A stretch of DNA of 64,000 nt from Ooceraea biroi (taxonomy: Eukaryota > Arthropoda > Insecta > Hymenoptera > Formicidae), in NCBI RefSeq assembly GCF_003672135.1, contig NC_039506.1, positions 8,494,001-8,558,000 of the forward strand. The letters are read 5' to 3'. Below the pieces are notes generated by a model. That model was not told the origin of the DNA. It searched no databases and saw nothing but the letters and a program-made list of their open reading frames with translations. Of the stretch, positions 36,534 through 48,159 are shown one piece after another (within the stretch, counting starts at the first letter, position 1; every line of letters begins with the position of its first letter). The position numbers and the translations under genes were made by a program.

Positions 36534-36639
36534 GTACCTGTGCCTCTTATCACCGATAAAGATTCGAGTATCGCCACAATCAAAAAGCTCCGATATTTAC
36601 AACGTCATAAATACAGCAATGCACATATACCCGTAAACA

Positions 36640-37324
36640 TCGTCCAAGTCATTTTTTTAAACGTTTCCTCGCGCCTCTTACCAATCGGATTTCGCAAAGC
36701 AGAAATATTTCACGAGTGCAAAAGGTTTCTGCAAATACAACTTTGCAAACTAGAAGCGGGACAATTACATGCAAAAATTTCCTCTTGTCTTACTTTACTT
36801 GTCGTGTCTGCTGTTCTTGTATAATGCATATTTCTGGTGCAAAAGGAAAGATTCTTAGCAAAATCAATTTATCAATTTCTGCATCGTAATCAGCTGGTTC
36901 AATTATAATCCGAGCAGCATACTAAATGAACAAGCTTAAATCTGTTTTGATGTTCGTGCAGGCACGTGCGTAATCAGTGTGCAAATTATTTTCGTGAATT
37001 TATCGTTGCTAAAACTGTCATGCATTATCAGTGTCTCTGTAGTTCGAACTTAAAGCGGATGTGCCTGCGTTTGGAACAAATGCGATAAGCGTATCTACTG
37101 CGGTATTGTATTCGGAAGTGAACATTTTTGGTTTGCTCTGTCACAGTCGTATAGTAACATAATTTATATTCAAATCATTTTTTTGTAATATGTTGTAATA
37201 TAAATGTTTATACGAGATTTATTTGTGGACGTTAACATTCTCTTTTCCTGGCAAAATATTTAACGGCGATCGCCTAACAAAACTTTATATATAAAATCTG
37301 ATAAAAATTAATCATAAACGTAAT
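36640..37324. other. AT-rich non-coding stretch
   Basis: Mostly AT-rich with short frames only. No inverted-repeat ends or simple repeats seen. Confidence 0.45.
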
Positions 37325-37822
37325 TTATAAAGTTCTTCCGCACGATACGTGCAGTATTTGCGCTCTGTTCTTTTTTTCAATGCAGTCGATCGAAAGCTCA
37401 GTCAATATCGGCGCTATCGCTTCAGCGTAAACAGCATATCTCCAAGAAGAGACACTCCGTGGTGAAACTAGCTGCACCTGTATCATCGTTTTTCCGCTGG
37501 TTCGTTTCGCGAGCAGCGGGAAAGAATTTTCTTTCTCTAGATAGCGAAGTCCCGGACGCTGAAGGTTTACATGGATCGCGCAGTATCTTCTTGCGTAAAT
37601 ACGGATTGCGTCAAGACTGTCGAGCGCTTCTTCCACCGGTGTATCAGGCACGATGTGTACACCATTCGTATTTACCATGCACACGCAAGGAGGTGATAGA
37701 ACGGAGGAAAGGAGGACGACCACCACCACGTGTAAAGCACAGCTCGGTATGACTGATAAGTAACACTTGTGCGTGCTGAGTTGTACGTCATAGGGCACAC
37801 ACAACGAAGTTCCGTGACTCAT
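37325..37822 (-). CDS. Unrecognised 165-codon frame with one hydrophobic segment (doubtful)
   Basis: An ATG at 37822-37820 opens 165 codons ending in TAA at 37325-37327. Residues about 25-50 (SCALHVVVVVLLSSVL) are hydrophobic enough for a membrane helix. The C-terminal two-thirds (VPDTPVEEALDSLDAIRIY, later SSWRYAVYAEAIAPILTEL) has ordinary globular composition. No family is recognised. A forward-strand frame preceded by a good acceptor covers the same bases (next entry), so at most one is coding. Confidence 0.14.
   Translation of the reverse strand: MSHGTSLCVPYDVQLSTHKCYLSVIPSCALHVVVVVLLSSVLSPPCVCMVNTNGVHIVPDTPVEEALDSLDAIRIYARRYCAIHVNLQRPGLRYLEKENSFPLLAKRTSGKTMIQVQLVSPRSVSSWRYAVYAEAIAPILTELSIDCIEKKNRAQILHVSCGRTL
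37386..37752 (+). CDS. Candidate terminal exon, alternative to the antisense frame
   Basis: A pyrimidine run (CTCTGTTCTTTTTTTCAATG) leads into CAG ending at 37385, a strong 3' splice-site pattern. The frame after it is open for about 120 codons to TGA at 37750-37752. The product is basic, with segments such as KLAAPVSSFFRWFVSRAAGK and LRKYGLRQDCRALLPPVY, and ends in a run of basic and proline residues. No family is recognised and no upstream exon was found to join. It is mutually exclusive with the reverse-strand frame over the same bases. Confidence 0.14.
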
Positions 37823-37959
37823 TCGTTCGTCGCACGAAACCCCTCAGACAAGTTGGTCCCGGCAAATGACCAGTCGCCACCCCGGTTTTACCTGGAACTA
37901 ATTCGGCAACAACAGCCCGTGCCCGGAATATCCAACGTCGAGTTACAAGCGGATTAGTT

Positions 37960-39900
37960 TAAATCGCGAGGGTCCGAATACGCGGCTCGTATTCGAGACT
38001 AACACGTCACCACCGAGGGTTTTAATTATAAGCGATACTCGGACTGTGCAGTATTTACTCCGGACACTGGAGAACAGACTTCATAATAATTTTGGACACG
38101 TAGCGCAGTTGTGATGTATACATACAATATAACAGAAACGGGATACAAGAAAATGATTACCTAGACCGATGTCATCCGCCAGCGAGAATGCAAAATTGAT
38201 TGCGTATGCATAAAGCAATTATATCTCATGTACTATATTTTACAGATGTAGAATATACATACACACACATCATAAGCAATCATGTATTAAATTGCCTTCG
38301 CAAAAATAGATCTCCGAGTAACAAACAAGATGCATCATCTTTACGACATTACGAAAGAAAAGAAAAAGGAATTTATTTGTGACGACTAAGATACTTGTAA
38401 TTTATGATTCTCCAAAGTATTTTCGCAAAGAGATACAGAAATATCATTCTTCGCAGAATTTTTATGGTACATTTTTAATCTCTAAATATTTTCACAAATT
38501 TTCAGAATACTCGGGCTCTGAAATGTTGAGTACCCCTCGGATGCGTCATTTATACCCGTCTACTCTGGATCCTAAGAGCTATCGGCTAACGCAAGCCGAG
38601 GCGGGATAAAGACAAGAAAGTAATCTCGTATAAACCCTGAGGCAATCGAAAATGTCGATTCTAGGAACGGGAGTGCACTCAGCCTTACGATAAGAGCAAA
38701 GAAACTCGAATAATCTAATCGGCCGATATCTATCATGATTACTGTTCTCTCTTCGAAGCACCGTCTTTTCTTAGAGTCTACCTTTCGTCCTCGTTCGTTC
38801 GTGCGAGCAAAATTAAACGTCTGACTATCTACTGTCCGTGAATTTAAGCTTCCAGCAAATATTCCTCCTCTTTCTTATCTTCTATCTCTCGATAATCAAT
38901 TTTATTTACTTATACGATAAATGATAAACGCCGATAAAACACGTAGCGATTCATGAGACGCGACGATGCATGATGGTTGTGAGAGTATTAGGAATCGTTC
39001 TAGAGTCTTAAGAAGTGCACGCTATATCGTACACAACAGAAACAGTTATATACATTATTCAAAGTAAATAAATTTAACCCTATCAAATAGCTGATGAATG
39101 TATCTCATTTCTTTCCGTAAAACGTGCAAAAGCAGTATTTCGATTAACATCGCGATTCTCGATTCGATACCGGAATGATCAGCCAATTGTTCCGTGAGTG
39201 GAGCATCGACGAAATCGATCCGAGGATAGCGTTGAATCTTTGGAGAACAGCGACGCGGACTCAATTCCCTCCACCATAGTAGCGCATACAGCGAGCCTTG
39301 AATTTCCGTCGTAATGCACCCACGGGCCGTACTTCCATGCTAAGCCGGTATAGCTCGGTGGAACAGCCACTTTCGTCGTGCTTTTCCGCGGCTCGCTGAC
39401 GGCAGCGTGGGCACGTATAAACGTTGAGGGGGACCCGGACGAGGAGGAGGATGAAGAGGAGAGAAAAGGAGGGTGGACCACCATAATTCAGAACGAGTGC
39501 TAAAGGGAGCCTCGTACGTACCACTGCGAAACTCTCGCGTATACCCCAGCCGCGCGCTATTACGAGCGGCACAGGCGAGCGAGCAAGCTCGCGCCGAGCA
39601 AAGAGGTTCGGAAGAGCAGGCACTCTACTCATAAAAATACCAACGCGCGGCAAAGAGACCGGCGGCCGAGGCCGGTGAAAATAACACTTCAAGAGATCTT
39701 ACTTACGGGCGATATAGAGCGAGGAAAATTCGCGGAGAAAACGACCGCAGCACCAACGACGAACGGAGGAAAAAAAAGAGGTCGACTCTGGGGTGACGAA
39801 GTCTTTCGTCGCAATGGAGAAGGGGACCCAAAGAAGTTAATCTCAGCTGAGGCTACCTCAGTTTCGTTCCGCAAAGTTCAGTCGTCTTCATGAATCCCGT
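37960..39900. other. Non-coding stretch, AT-rich then CpG-rich
   Basis: AT-rich to about 38620 and CpG-rich from about 39220. Three reverse-strand frames at 39055-39692 overlap, all starting at non-ATG codons. One ends with a helix-like segment (IAMLIEILLLHVLRKEMRYI), but it has no start, splice signal or recognised motif. Confidence 0.4.
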
Positions 39901-42730
39901 GTCGGGCCTTTGATGAGTCACTGATTATTAGGGTAATTATCATTAGAAACGTTAATTAATTTTGAAGGTTTCAATGTTGAAATATTTAATTGAGATGAGC
40001 TATCAAGTAAATAATTATTCGAGAATCACCAGTAATTAAAACCTAACAATCAAGTTATATAAATATATAAATATTCCATTACAAATATTCAATAAAATGT
40101 ATAGATCCGTGCAAATCAGACGAATAAAAAGTCTCGAATTGCTCTCTCCTGAGGATAATTAATCTATTGTTTTTATCAAAGAGAACTATGCACCAATTCA
40201 AGAAGACTGTCGCAGACAGCGCTTACTTCCTGCTCATACCTTAATTTTCAAAACCAGCAAAAGGGAGATATTACAAGAAGAACGTATGATGAAGGGACGA
40301 AGTAGCAAAGATGCCTTGCTATTCTTGGCGCAATGAGTGCTTTTTACGCAGTCTGCTATGCCCCTTTCTCATTTCCCCCGATACCATTCTTAATTCGCCC
40401 TACGTATTGCCAAAGTTGACACCATTCGAGTATTCAGCCATCTTACTCGCAAATGATTCGTTTTGTTTTTTGCGAAAGTGTCAATATCGTCGCCACAGCG
40501 TCATTCTCGTAATCTCTTTGGCATTCTTTCCGTGCCGCTTCGACACGATTATTGCACTCGCTCGTTCGCTCGCTTGCGCTCCCCGGAGACGCGCCGAACG
40601 AGGGAAAGGGCTGTTTGTCAGCCTTTCTCCATCGATTCAACCGTCGAGTCGCGTGCAGTGAACCAGAGAGACGAAGAGAGGATGAGATATCTCGGAGGAA
40701 GAAGAGTACGGTGGGGGCTTCACTATTATCGACGCCGCGTCGCGGGCGTCCCGCTAACGCAAAATAAAATTAGCGCTCGTAACATTTTATGCACCCCACC
40801 GTCTATGTGAATGACGCGAGCGAGAAAAGGACGCAGATAGGAAGAAAGGGGTGGATCGCCGTCGTTTCACCCCCGGATCCTTTGCGCCTTGCTCACCGCC
40901 GCGTTTCTACCCGGCTACGGTCCCCCTCCTTGTCTCTAGCCCCTTCGCGAGCCTGTCTCACTCTTACACGCAAACTCCATTAGGGGACCCTGGAACTCGC
41001 GGGGAATACCATATTATGACACCGGAGGGCTCAAGGAAGAAACGAAGAACGTGGACGCGGAAGGGCACGCGAGAACCGAAGGAAACGAAGGTGCACGAGA
41101 GATGGAGCAAAAGAGACGGGGCAGAAAAAAAGGAAGGAAGAAGAGGAAGCGAGAGAGAATGATATATCTTCCTTAGAAATTAAAATTTCCTGCTCTATAA
41201 CGACTTCGATCGCTTAAGTGAGGAATTATAAATATAGGATTCCTTTTATAATTTATACCGGATATGCAAGATACAAGTACATTATGCGCGCAGCAAGATC
41301 GCATCCGATATTAAGAACGTTTTCCGTTCCGCGAAAAATTCTCAGTGTCTCATTTCGCTAATGTTTTTCTTTGATCGTTCTTGCTACTTTACGTTTTCGC
41401 CACACGCGTGTTAGTTTGTTATTTATACATTACACGTCCTGTTTAATTCCTTGCGGATTATCTCAGATGAATGTAAGCTGTATGAATTTGCAAACGTTGC
41501 GGCTGTAAGCTTCTCTGTCTTCTAATCTTCGATAAGCTGGAATCATCTCATCGAGATAAAGGATATCTTGTCGAGATATTATCGATATCTGTTAAATCTT
41601 CATAAAAGTCATTATTGTAACATAACTCGCCGTCGCAATATATCGATAATAAGTATTATCAAACATCAAGCGATAACACGTTTATTAGCGCAAAATGACG
41701 CTCGAGGTACGGTCGTCTGAATTGGCTTTTATTATTTCTTTTATTATTTTATCAACATGAAGAAACAAATAAAAAGAAATGTTTTGAGAGCTTACATCCT
41801 ATCTTAGAGGGAAAATAGTACGCGTCACATTAACTAGATGGCGAAAATACTCGCACTCAAGATGTGCTACGTTGGTAATATAAGTGAAGAGACGAGATGG
41901 CTCAGGCAACTCTGGTTTCTCTTCAATTCACGTATAAATCTTTCGCCTTTTACTAAAGATTTCCGTGGAGAGGAACAAGTGATGAGTATATACTAATTTT
42001 TTGTGTACCCAACGCAAGTTGGGTCGTAATGAAGATGCAAAAGTAATATTCTACTAATTCTCTTTCTCCTTATATTGTAGAGAATTTGATATTTTATTGA
42101 CAATACCTTTTCATTGCATTCAGCAGAGCCGTAAAGGATGAAATGCGCGCGAGAGTATTTTAAGCTTGCATTATACCCCGAAGGTCCCGCAAGGACCGCG
42201 TCGAGATATATCGCCCGCCGCCGTTTCGCGAGACCCTCCTCTCATCCCTCTGACAGTGTCGTAACTTTTCGATATCTTTTTTTTTCTTTTTATCTTGGAC
42301 TGCCTGAATGTACCGTCGAAATACGCGCGAGCTCGGTGCCACCGGCGTCTGGAAACGCTTAGATAAAAGCCAACTCTTTCATCCGGCTGCAGACTTTTAT
42401 AGTGCGACTTATCAGCGCGCCCGCCATCGAAGCCACATCATACGCTATCGAGCCGAATTCTTTTCTTCTTCTTGTCCCCCTATAGCACCAATAAAAGAAT
42501 CACGTAATTAAATTTACTGCAGAAATTTGCTTCCTGACAGTACCTTGTGAAACTTTTTGTTTAATTGTTCCAACGCGCAGACTCGACAAAAGTTCACGTT
42601 GCTCGGCGCTAAGAGATAATTATACACAATATTTTAATTTGCTAATTTACCTCTGATTACCGAAGAAAAGTTTTTGTATTTTTGTACAAGGATTATAAAG
42701 TCGCTACAGGCGGAGATGGATTAAAAATAG
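39900..42730. other. Non-coding stretch, mostly AT-rich
   Basis: AT-rich at 39900-40300 and 41160-42130. A purine-rich run lies at 41088-41160. A perfect 7-bp hairpin, ACCCAAC and GTTGGGT around GCAA, sits at 42007-42024. Frames of up to 116 codons follow the CpG-rich part at 40540-40980. No gene supported. Confidence 0.45.
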
Positions 42731-43461
42731 CCATTCTAATCTCGAGCTCGGCACCTTCCGGCCGGAGGACGGCGGAAGCGGTCGAGATGGCTGATGCTTG
42801 GCACCGCAATTTCGTTTCGTATCTTCCGCTCGGTGCGCCGTCGCTCGCAGTTCGTGACTAGAACCGACAAGGAAAGGAAAATTTCATGAATCGAGGCAGG
42901 ACGAATGCGCCGCCTCCACCGAGAGAGCGAGCCGCGCGCGCCGCGCGGACGGAGAAGAGGAAAATCGATAGCGCGTCTCGGTCTCTCCTCGGGAATTTCT
43001 TGCGATCGCTCGTCGAACTCTCACCTCCGACCGCCGGCTCCCGCCTATCCACCACCATCGACGGCACTCAACTTATCCCCCGCGCCGCCTTCCGACTCGA
43101 TCCATAACCGTTTTTGCCCGAAGCTCCCGTCGAGGCAAAATAGTTCGAAAGCCTCGGGTCATCCATCAAAGTAACGCGATTCTCGTCGACCTAGCTCGTA
43201 AGATTCGTCCGACCTCCGCTTAGCCCTCGCGAACTCGATGAAGGTTCCAGCCTAACTCCGGACCACGCGATACTGCGAAAGTGCCTGATGGCAATGATGA
43301 TGACGACGACGATCGTATGACGGTGAAAATCGATGACACGGTATCTCAAGGATTGAACGAGCAGTCGCCGATAATCATCTCTTCTCTTGGTCTTGTTAAT
43401 TTAGTACGATCCCACACGATCCGCAACATCGAGGGCGCTCACTCGCTCGCTCTCTCTCCTA

Positions 43462-44070
43462 ATGGAGCGAAAAGGCGCGTATATCTGCTCGACGGGATAT
43501 CCGAGCGCATCGGAGATCGAGAGATCCGATGGTGCACCGAAAATAGAACGAAAATGGGAAATATCTACCCTCGGCCGCGCGCATTACAGACGGACTATCC
43601 TGCCGAACGTTATCCAACCTCTCGCTGGCGTAACTAACGCTTCCGTTACCCGCCCGATAACTGGTTCGCCGTCGATTTACGAGGTTTTAGCTGTTCTTAG
43701 AAGAGCAATGGGAAGACAAGTTCAAAAAGAGCAAGGTGGAATCGAAGGAAAGAGAAAAAGAGTAAAGAAACGAGGAAAGAGAGAGAGGGAGAGAGGAAAG
43801 GAGAGAAAAGGGAACGTTTTATCTCTTACACTCCATCGTTTTCCGCTCGTTGCTCTTCGGCCAGCGAAAAATCTCGAGCAACACGACTCTCGCGGATCCA
43901 GGAACGGAGAGATGGAGCCGCGAGTTGCATTCCTCTCGAGCGCGATCGGCCATTCCCCGACGGAAATGAGATCGTCGTCTCGTCCGGTCGTCTCCGACCG
44001 CGCTATTTCACGTATCGCCGTACCGAAGTGCACGGGTCACGCGCGCAGATCGGCGCACGGCATCGCGTAA
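43462..44070 (+). CDS. Unrecognised 202-codon frame (doubtful)
   Basis: An ATG at 43462 opens 202 codons to a stop at 44068-44070. The centre (RKRVKKRGKRERERGKERK) is a lysine/arginine/glutamate run produced by a purine-rich tract, which weakens the call. The first third overlaps a different forward frame (43281-43637, GTG-initiated) whose residues (DRMTVKIDDTVSQGLNEQ, then LDGISERIGDREIRWC) look at least as protein-like. A reverse frame overlaps too. No domain is recognisable in either forward frame, so I treat the block as stop-poor DNA that might contain one real exon. Confidence 0.1.
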   Translation: MERKGAYICSTGYPSASEIERSDGAPKIERKWEISTLGRAHYRRTILPNVIQPLAGVTNASVTRPITGSPSIYEVLAVLRRAMGRQVQKEQGGIEGKRKRVKKRGKRERERGKERKGNVLSLTLHRFPLVALRPAKNLEQHDSRGSRNGEMEPRVAFLSSAIGHSPTEMRSSSRPVVSDRAISRIAVPKCTGHARRSAHGIA

Positions 44071-44079
44071 TTAAATGAT

Positions 44080-47000
44080 ACGGATCAAAGGGAAGAGCTC
44101 GAACTTTCGGCGAATAAGAGAGCCGGCGTGATCCGCAGCAGCAACGTGACAATACGACAGAATAACAATGAGAACAGGGAGAACGGGAAGAAGTTGGCGC
44201 GCATCGAACACTCATTAGAACGAAACGCTGTTATCGGAGTTACTTGACAGCGGCAACGAAGAAACGATATTGTACCGCGCGTGACAGACGCGTCTATTTG
44301 TAAACGTCTCACGCGCAACGATCGGTAACGATCGACGACCACGTCGATACGTTTACGATGCACCTCAAAGCCACGATGCACTTTCCTTGGCGTCTTGACG
44401 CGTTACGCGTTGAATCTAATATCGTCGATAGCTGCAGAGAAATCGTTTCGAAGAATCACTCGTGCTCATGATTCAAGGTAAATTTGCTGGTATTACAAAC
44501 GATACTTCTTTTTCTCTCATAATCGGCCATCAATCAAGCAAGATGTAGAAAGTGAAGCTTAGTGAAGCGAAAAGTCGATATATGTATTCATTATTATCAG
44601 GATAATATTGATCAATTAAATAGAAAATACCGCGTAGCTCAAACGCCGTGAGATCTACGTAGCTTCCACTGCAGAGAGATCTAACCGACGCGCACTTCAA
44701 TATCTCTTCTTACGCGCAGAAAGGGAAACAAGACGAAACGTAGTGGATCGAGCAGGTGCGCTCAGCCAGCATGACGTGACGAAAAACCAAACCGACATTC
44801 CCGTCGCGCACTTAGATGCCTCGGCCCGATTACACCGGCAACCCCCTCGTGCATTTGCGATCGTACGGAACAGGAAGTGTCGGCCGAATTTCCAAGTCCG
44901 CGACCAAGCTAGGTTCGCAGCAGCGAAGGGTAACGAGTTCGCATTCCCACGCTCGCGCGTCCTCCCAATATTTGACTTTCCAATTAACGCACTCGCTCGA
45001 GTCGCTCAATCCGACATCGAAGCGAAGGAAGACTCTGCGAAGCGTGCGAATACAAGCGCGCCAGCAAGGAACCACGAGATAAGTGAGCGAGCGAGAGAAC
45101 GCGCGCGACAAGTAATCACTCCGCAATTTATTACTCAATTTGTCGGGAGAACGTGGTTCTCTCCTGCGCCGATACGGCCTGGGAAATGATCGCCGTAATT
45201 ATTTTTCAAGGACTCGACAAGCGGGAGAAAGCGGGTCCGCGGCGATAATGAAACCAGCGTGCGGGGCGCCTCGTAGTTGGTACTGTTAAATATCAGAAAA
45301 TGAGAGAATACTCGCGCGGAAGATAGAGAAGAGGCTAATACACCATGACTACCTTCTCTTTATTCGTCGAGGATTGATCGCGCGGCATAACGTCGGCGGG
45401 AAGCTGCGCGACACTGCTCTCGGCATCCACACACGTTGATTAAATATCTCTTATATAGGAAGATAACTAAATTAATGAATTTATTATTATTTATCTTTTA
45501 CTAAGATAATTACCGCTCATTTAACATCTATCTCTCGAGGATTGTCGTTTCTTTATTATCCGTTATTTGTTACGAGCATATGTGCACGCGTGCATGCGTA
45601 TGTATGTGTGTGTATCACACATGTTTCATTGTATGTTCCATTGCAATATTTTCAATTTGCATCACTGCTTCATATATTCGATTAAATCAAAAACGCGCGG
45701 CAAATAACTCGTTTACATTTGCATTTAAATATCGTACACGCTGGAGAATGCAGCGATGTAAGCACCGCAGGGAAGTCAAATACCTCTGCCCTCCCGCCAA
45801 ATAATCTAATTAAGGCATTATTGGATTAAGTCAACACCTGAGGATAACCATTTCGCGGTACGGACGAGAATGAATCGTCCATCTTCATTTATCGCGTCTG
45901 TAATTCAACACTGAAAATACCAACAGATCAAGTCTGTTTCGCAGAAAGAAAATATAGGCGAAATTCACGGAAGATTGCTTTGTAATCTCTCCTCGAGTAA
46001 ATTGTTAATACAAAAACATCTAAGTAAAACAACTATAATTATCGTATTTTCATCATGCTCGTATATAATCTTGCAAAACTAACGTGATTTGTAATTTTTA
46101 CTAGCATTTTCAGATATTCGATTCTCTGTTAGTCACATGAGTATTCATTATTTGAAAATACCATTTTCGCGCATTTTGCGATCGTATCCTCGTAAGGAAG
46201 CCGCAGAAAAGTGAGAGAAGGTTTTACCCGATATTTGCAGACCCCGCGATACATCGACGACGGGATGCATAGCATCGCGTTAACCTGCATCCAAGATAGA
46301 CCTTAACGAGCTGCATTTGCCTACGTAATGGAGATTACGTCTCACTGATAATTTCCGATAAGTGCTCGACCGCGTTAACTGGAGCAACCATCAGGGGCCC
46401 CTGTCCCCTTGTTACGCCTATCATCAGCAGCGTCGTATCAACGGTATCTACGTTACAAGAATATCACGTAACGTCGTATCAACTAACAATAAATAACAAT
46501 TATGAGTTAAACTCTAAGATTGGCGTTAATAATACACCTTGCCTATCACGTTGCATATTCGTCTTATGTAACTCATAGAAAAATCAGATTCATCAGCACG
46601 CAGGGTTAACTTTAATTTTAATTCAATGCACGTTTCTTTTCTTTTATATCACAGAAAAGTGCAAAATAGAAGGAATAAAAGCACGAAACACACAATCAAT
46701 TTCAATTACCAGTCAACATCAGACATGCATCCTTGATAAATAAATCTTAAATTGAGATCACAGTAAAATTTAATTGAAATTAACTGAAATAGATTATATT
46801 TTGTATTACCTTACACCTCCAAAGTCTCTTTTAGCGAAACTCGTGATGTATTGGAATCCGGATTAACATTGAATGAGCGTGTTTGCATCTCTTACCTGTA
46901 AAATAAAAAGAAAATTGATTAATCGATTAATGCTAAATCATTACACGTCGCACTTAAGACTTTTAAGAATAACACACGCTTCATCCGTCAGACAACGCGG

Positions 47001-47100
47001 AATTCTCGTATTTCGTAAAATATTGCAACTTCCTTCTAAAAAGAAACGAAAGAGAGAAATAGTCAGGCATATGTTAATTATACAAGAGCGATAGAATGGC
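44080..47100. other. Non-coding stretch, CpG-rich then AT-rich
   Basis: CpG-dense to about 45280, then AT-rich from 45430 to 47090. An alternating purine/pyrimidine run with GCACGCGTGC sits near 45584. Frames up to 148 codons in the first part overlap on both strands. No gene or mobile-element end found. Confidence 0.45.
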
Positions 47101-47460
47101 GGTCGAATGATGAAACCGCGAAATGTACCGTGCGCAGTTTCGACGGAACCATGTAAAAAGTCGATGCCCGGCGGGGGTTAATCGATTTCACGGCCGATCG
47201 GAAAAGCAACGACGGAAGCGGTGGGCGTGCGCGCGGGTTTATAAATAATCGCAATATCGGCGAGCGTGCATGCTCGCGTTTGTCGGTGGATAACAGACGG
47301 CGGCGCGTGTTCGCAGCGTTAATAACGGTAAGTAACGCGGACTGCGGCAAGAAAGACGGGGACGAATGCGCCGCGGAACTCGTGACTGATGGCGGTTCTC
47401 GCGATCCACTTTGTCAGTCGCGCGAGCGCGCGCCCCATCGCTCGCTCTGCTCCGCTCCGA

Positions 47461-47505
47461 AGCAGCAAAGTGCGGAGCAACAAAGTGCGAAGCAACAAAG
47501 CGCAC
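47461..47505 (+). repeat. 15-bp tandem repeat, three copies
   Basis: The units are AGCAGCAAAGTGCGG, AGCAACAAAGTGCGA and AGCAACAAAGCGCAC. They differ from one another at one to four positions. Confidence 0.85.
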
Positions 47506-47610
47506 ACACGCGACACATTGCTCACCGTGGCGCCATATATCGCCCGGAAGAATCCCGGGATCTCGACCGCCGTGCGATTTGTCAAACTCGCCGGCGATCT
47601 CCGCGACAGC

Positions 47611-47740
47611 CGTCCGAAATCACGTCGGAACCGGAATGCAGATCCGGGCAATTACTGGCGGCGACACAGCGATAAGTCGCTCCGGCTTTTAAGTGGAGAG
47701 ACTCCGTGAACTTGTCCTCAGGGGTTCATCTCGCCACGTT
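47611..47740 (+). repeat. Diverged dispersed repeat pair, copy A
   Basis: This aligns with 48021-48156 in the same orientation. The best-kept core reads GGAATGCAGATC, GGCAATTA, TGGCGGC and GCTTTTAA followed by TGGA. Weaker similarity runs on through CCTC and GCCACG. No terminal repeats or shared open frame are apparent. Confidence 0.65.
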
Positions 47741-48020
47741 TTATTATCACGAATTCCTCTCCTGATTGCTGCAATTCGCTTTGTTAATCTTCGCTTCGAT
47801 CCTCGCTCGCCGAGATGTTCAATAATTTTGACAAATGCGACTCGCTACATTTTTCTCCAATTTTTCGATGATAATGTATTGTTTACCTTACTGCAAAACG
47901 CATTTGCTGTTGTTTATACACAGGCATGCGTTATTTATCACTGTATCTTTTTATCGCGTTGAAAAATATTGAAATTCCATGTATAACGATGCAACGCAAT
48001 TCGATATGCTAATCTCGTTC

Positions 48021-48156
48021 CGTCCAAAATGTCGGGAGAGCTGGAATGCAGATCTCGGCAATTAATAGTGGCGGCAATAGTCATTCCAGCTTTTAAATGG
48101 AAACTATACAACTCTATCCTCGAAGCTCGTGAACCTGCGGCCACGCTTTCCGTTTC
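48021..48156 (+). repeat. Diverged dispersed repeat pair, copy B
   Basis: This is the partner of 47611-47740, about 410 bases downstream. The blocks CGTCC, GGAATGCAGATC, GGCAATTA, GTGGCGGC, AGCTTTTAA and GCCACG occur in the same order and nearly the same spacing. Confidence 0.65.
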
Positions 48157-48159
48157 CTC

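Noticed and set aside
39261..39692. Reverse frame containing VYTCPRCRQRA, recalling a C2H2 zinc finger exon
   Set aside because: There are no histidines at the required spacing after the CPRC and no second finger.
43121..43160. GTTCGA next to a GAGGC/GCCTC stem, considered as a tRNA T-arm
   Set aside because: No A box, acceptor stem or anticodon arm can be placed around it.
47238..47335. TTTATAAATAAT followed by a GTAAGT, considered as promoter plus first exon
   Set aside because: No initiator lies about 30 bases downstream, and the intervening bases have no consistent open frame from an ATG.
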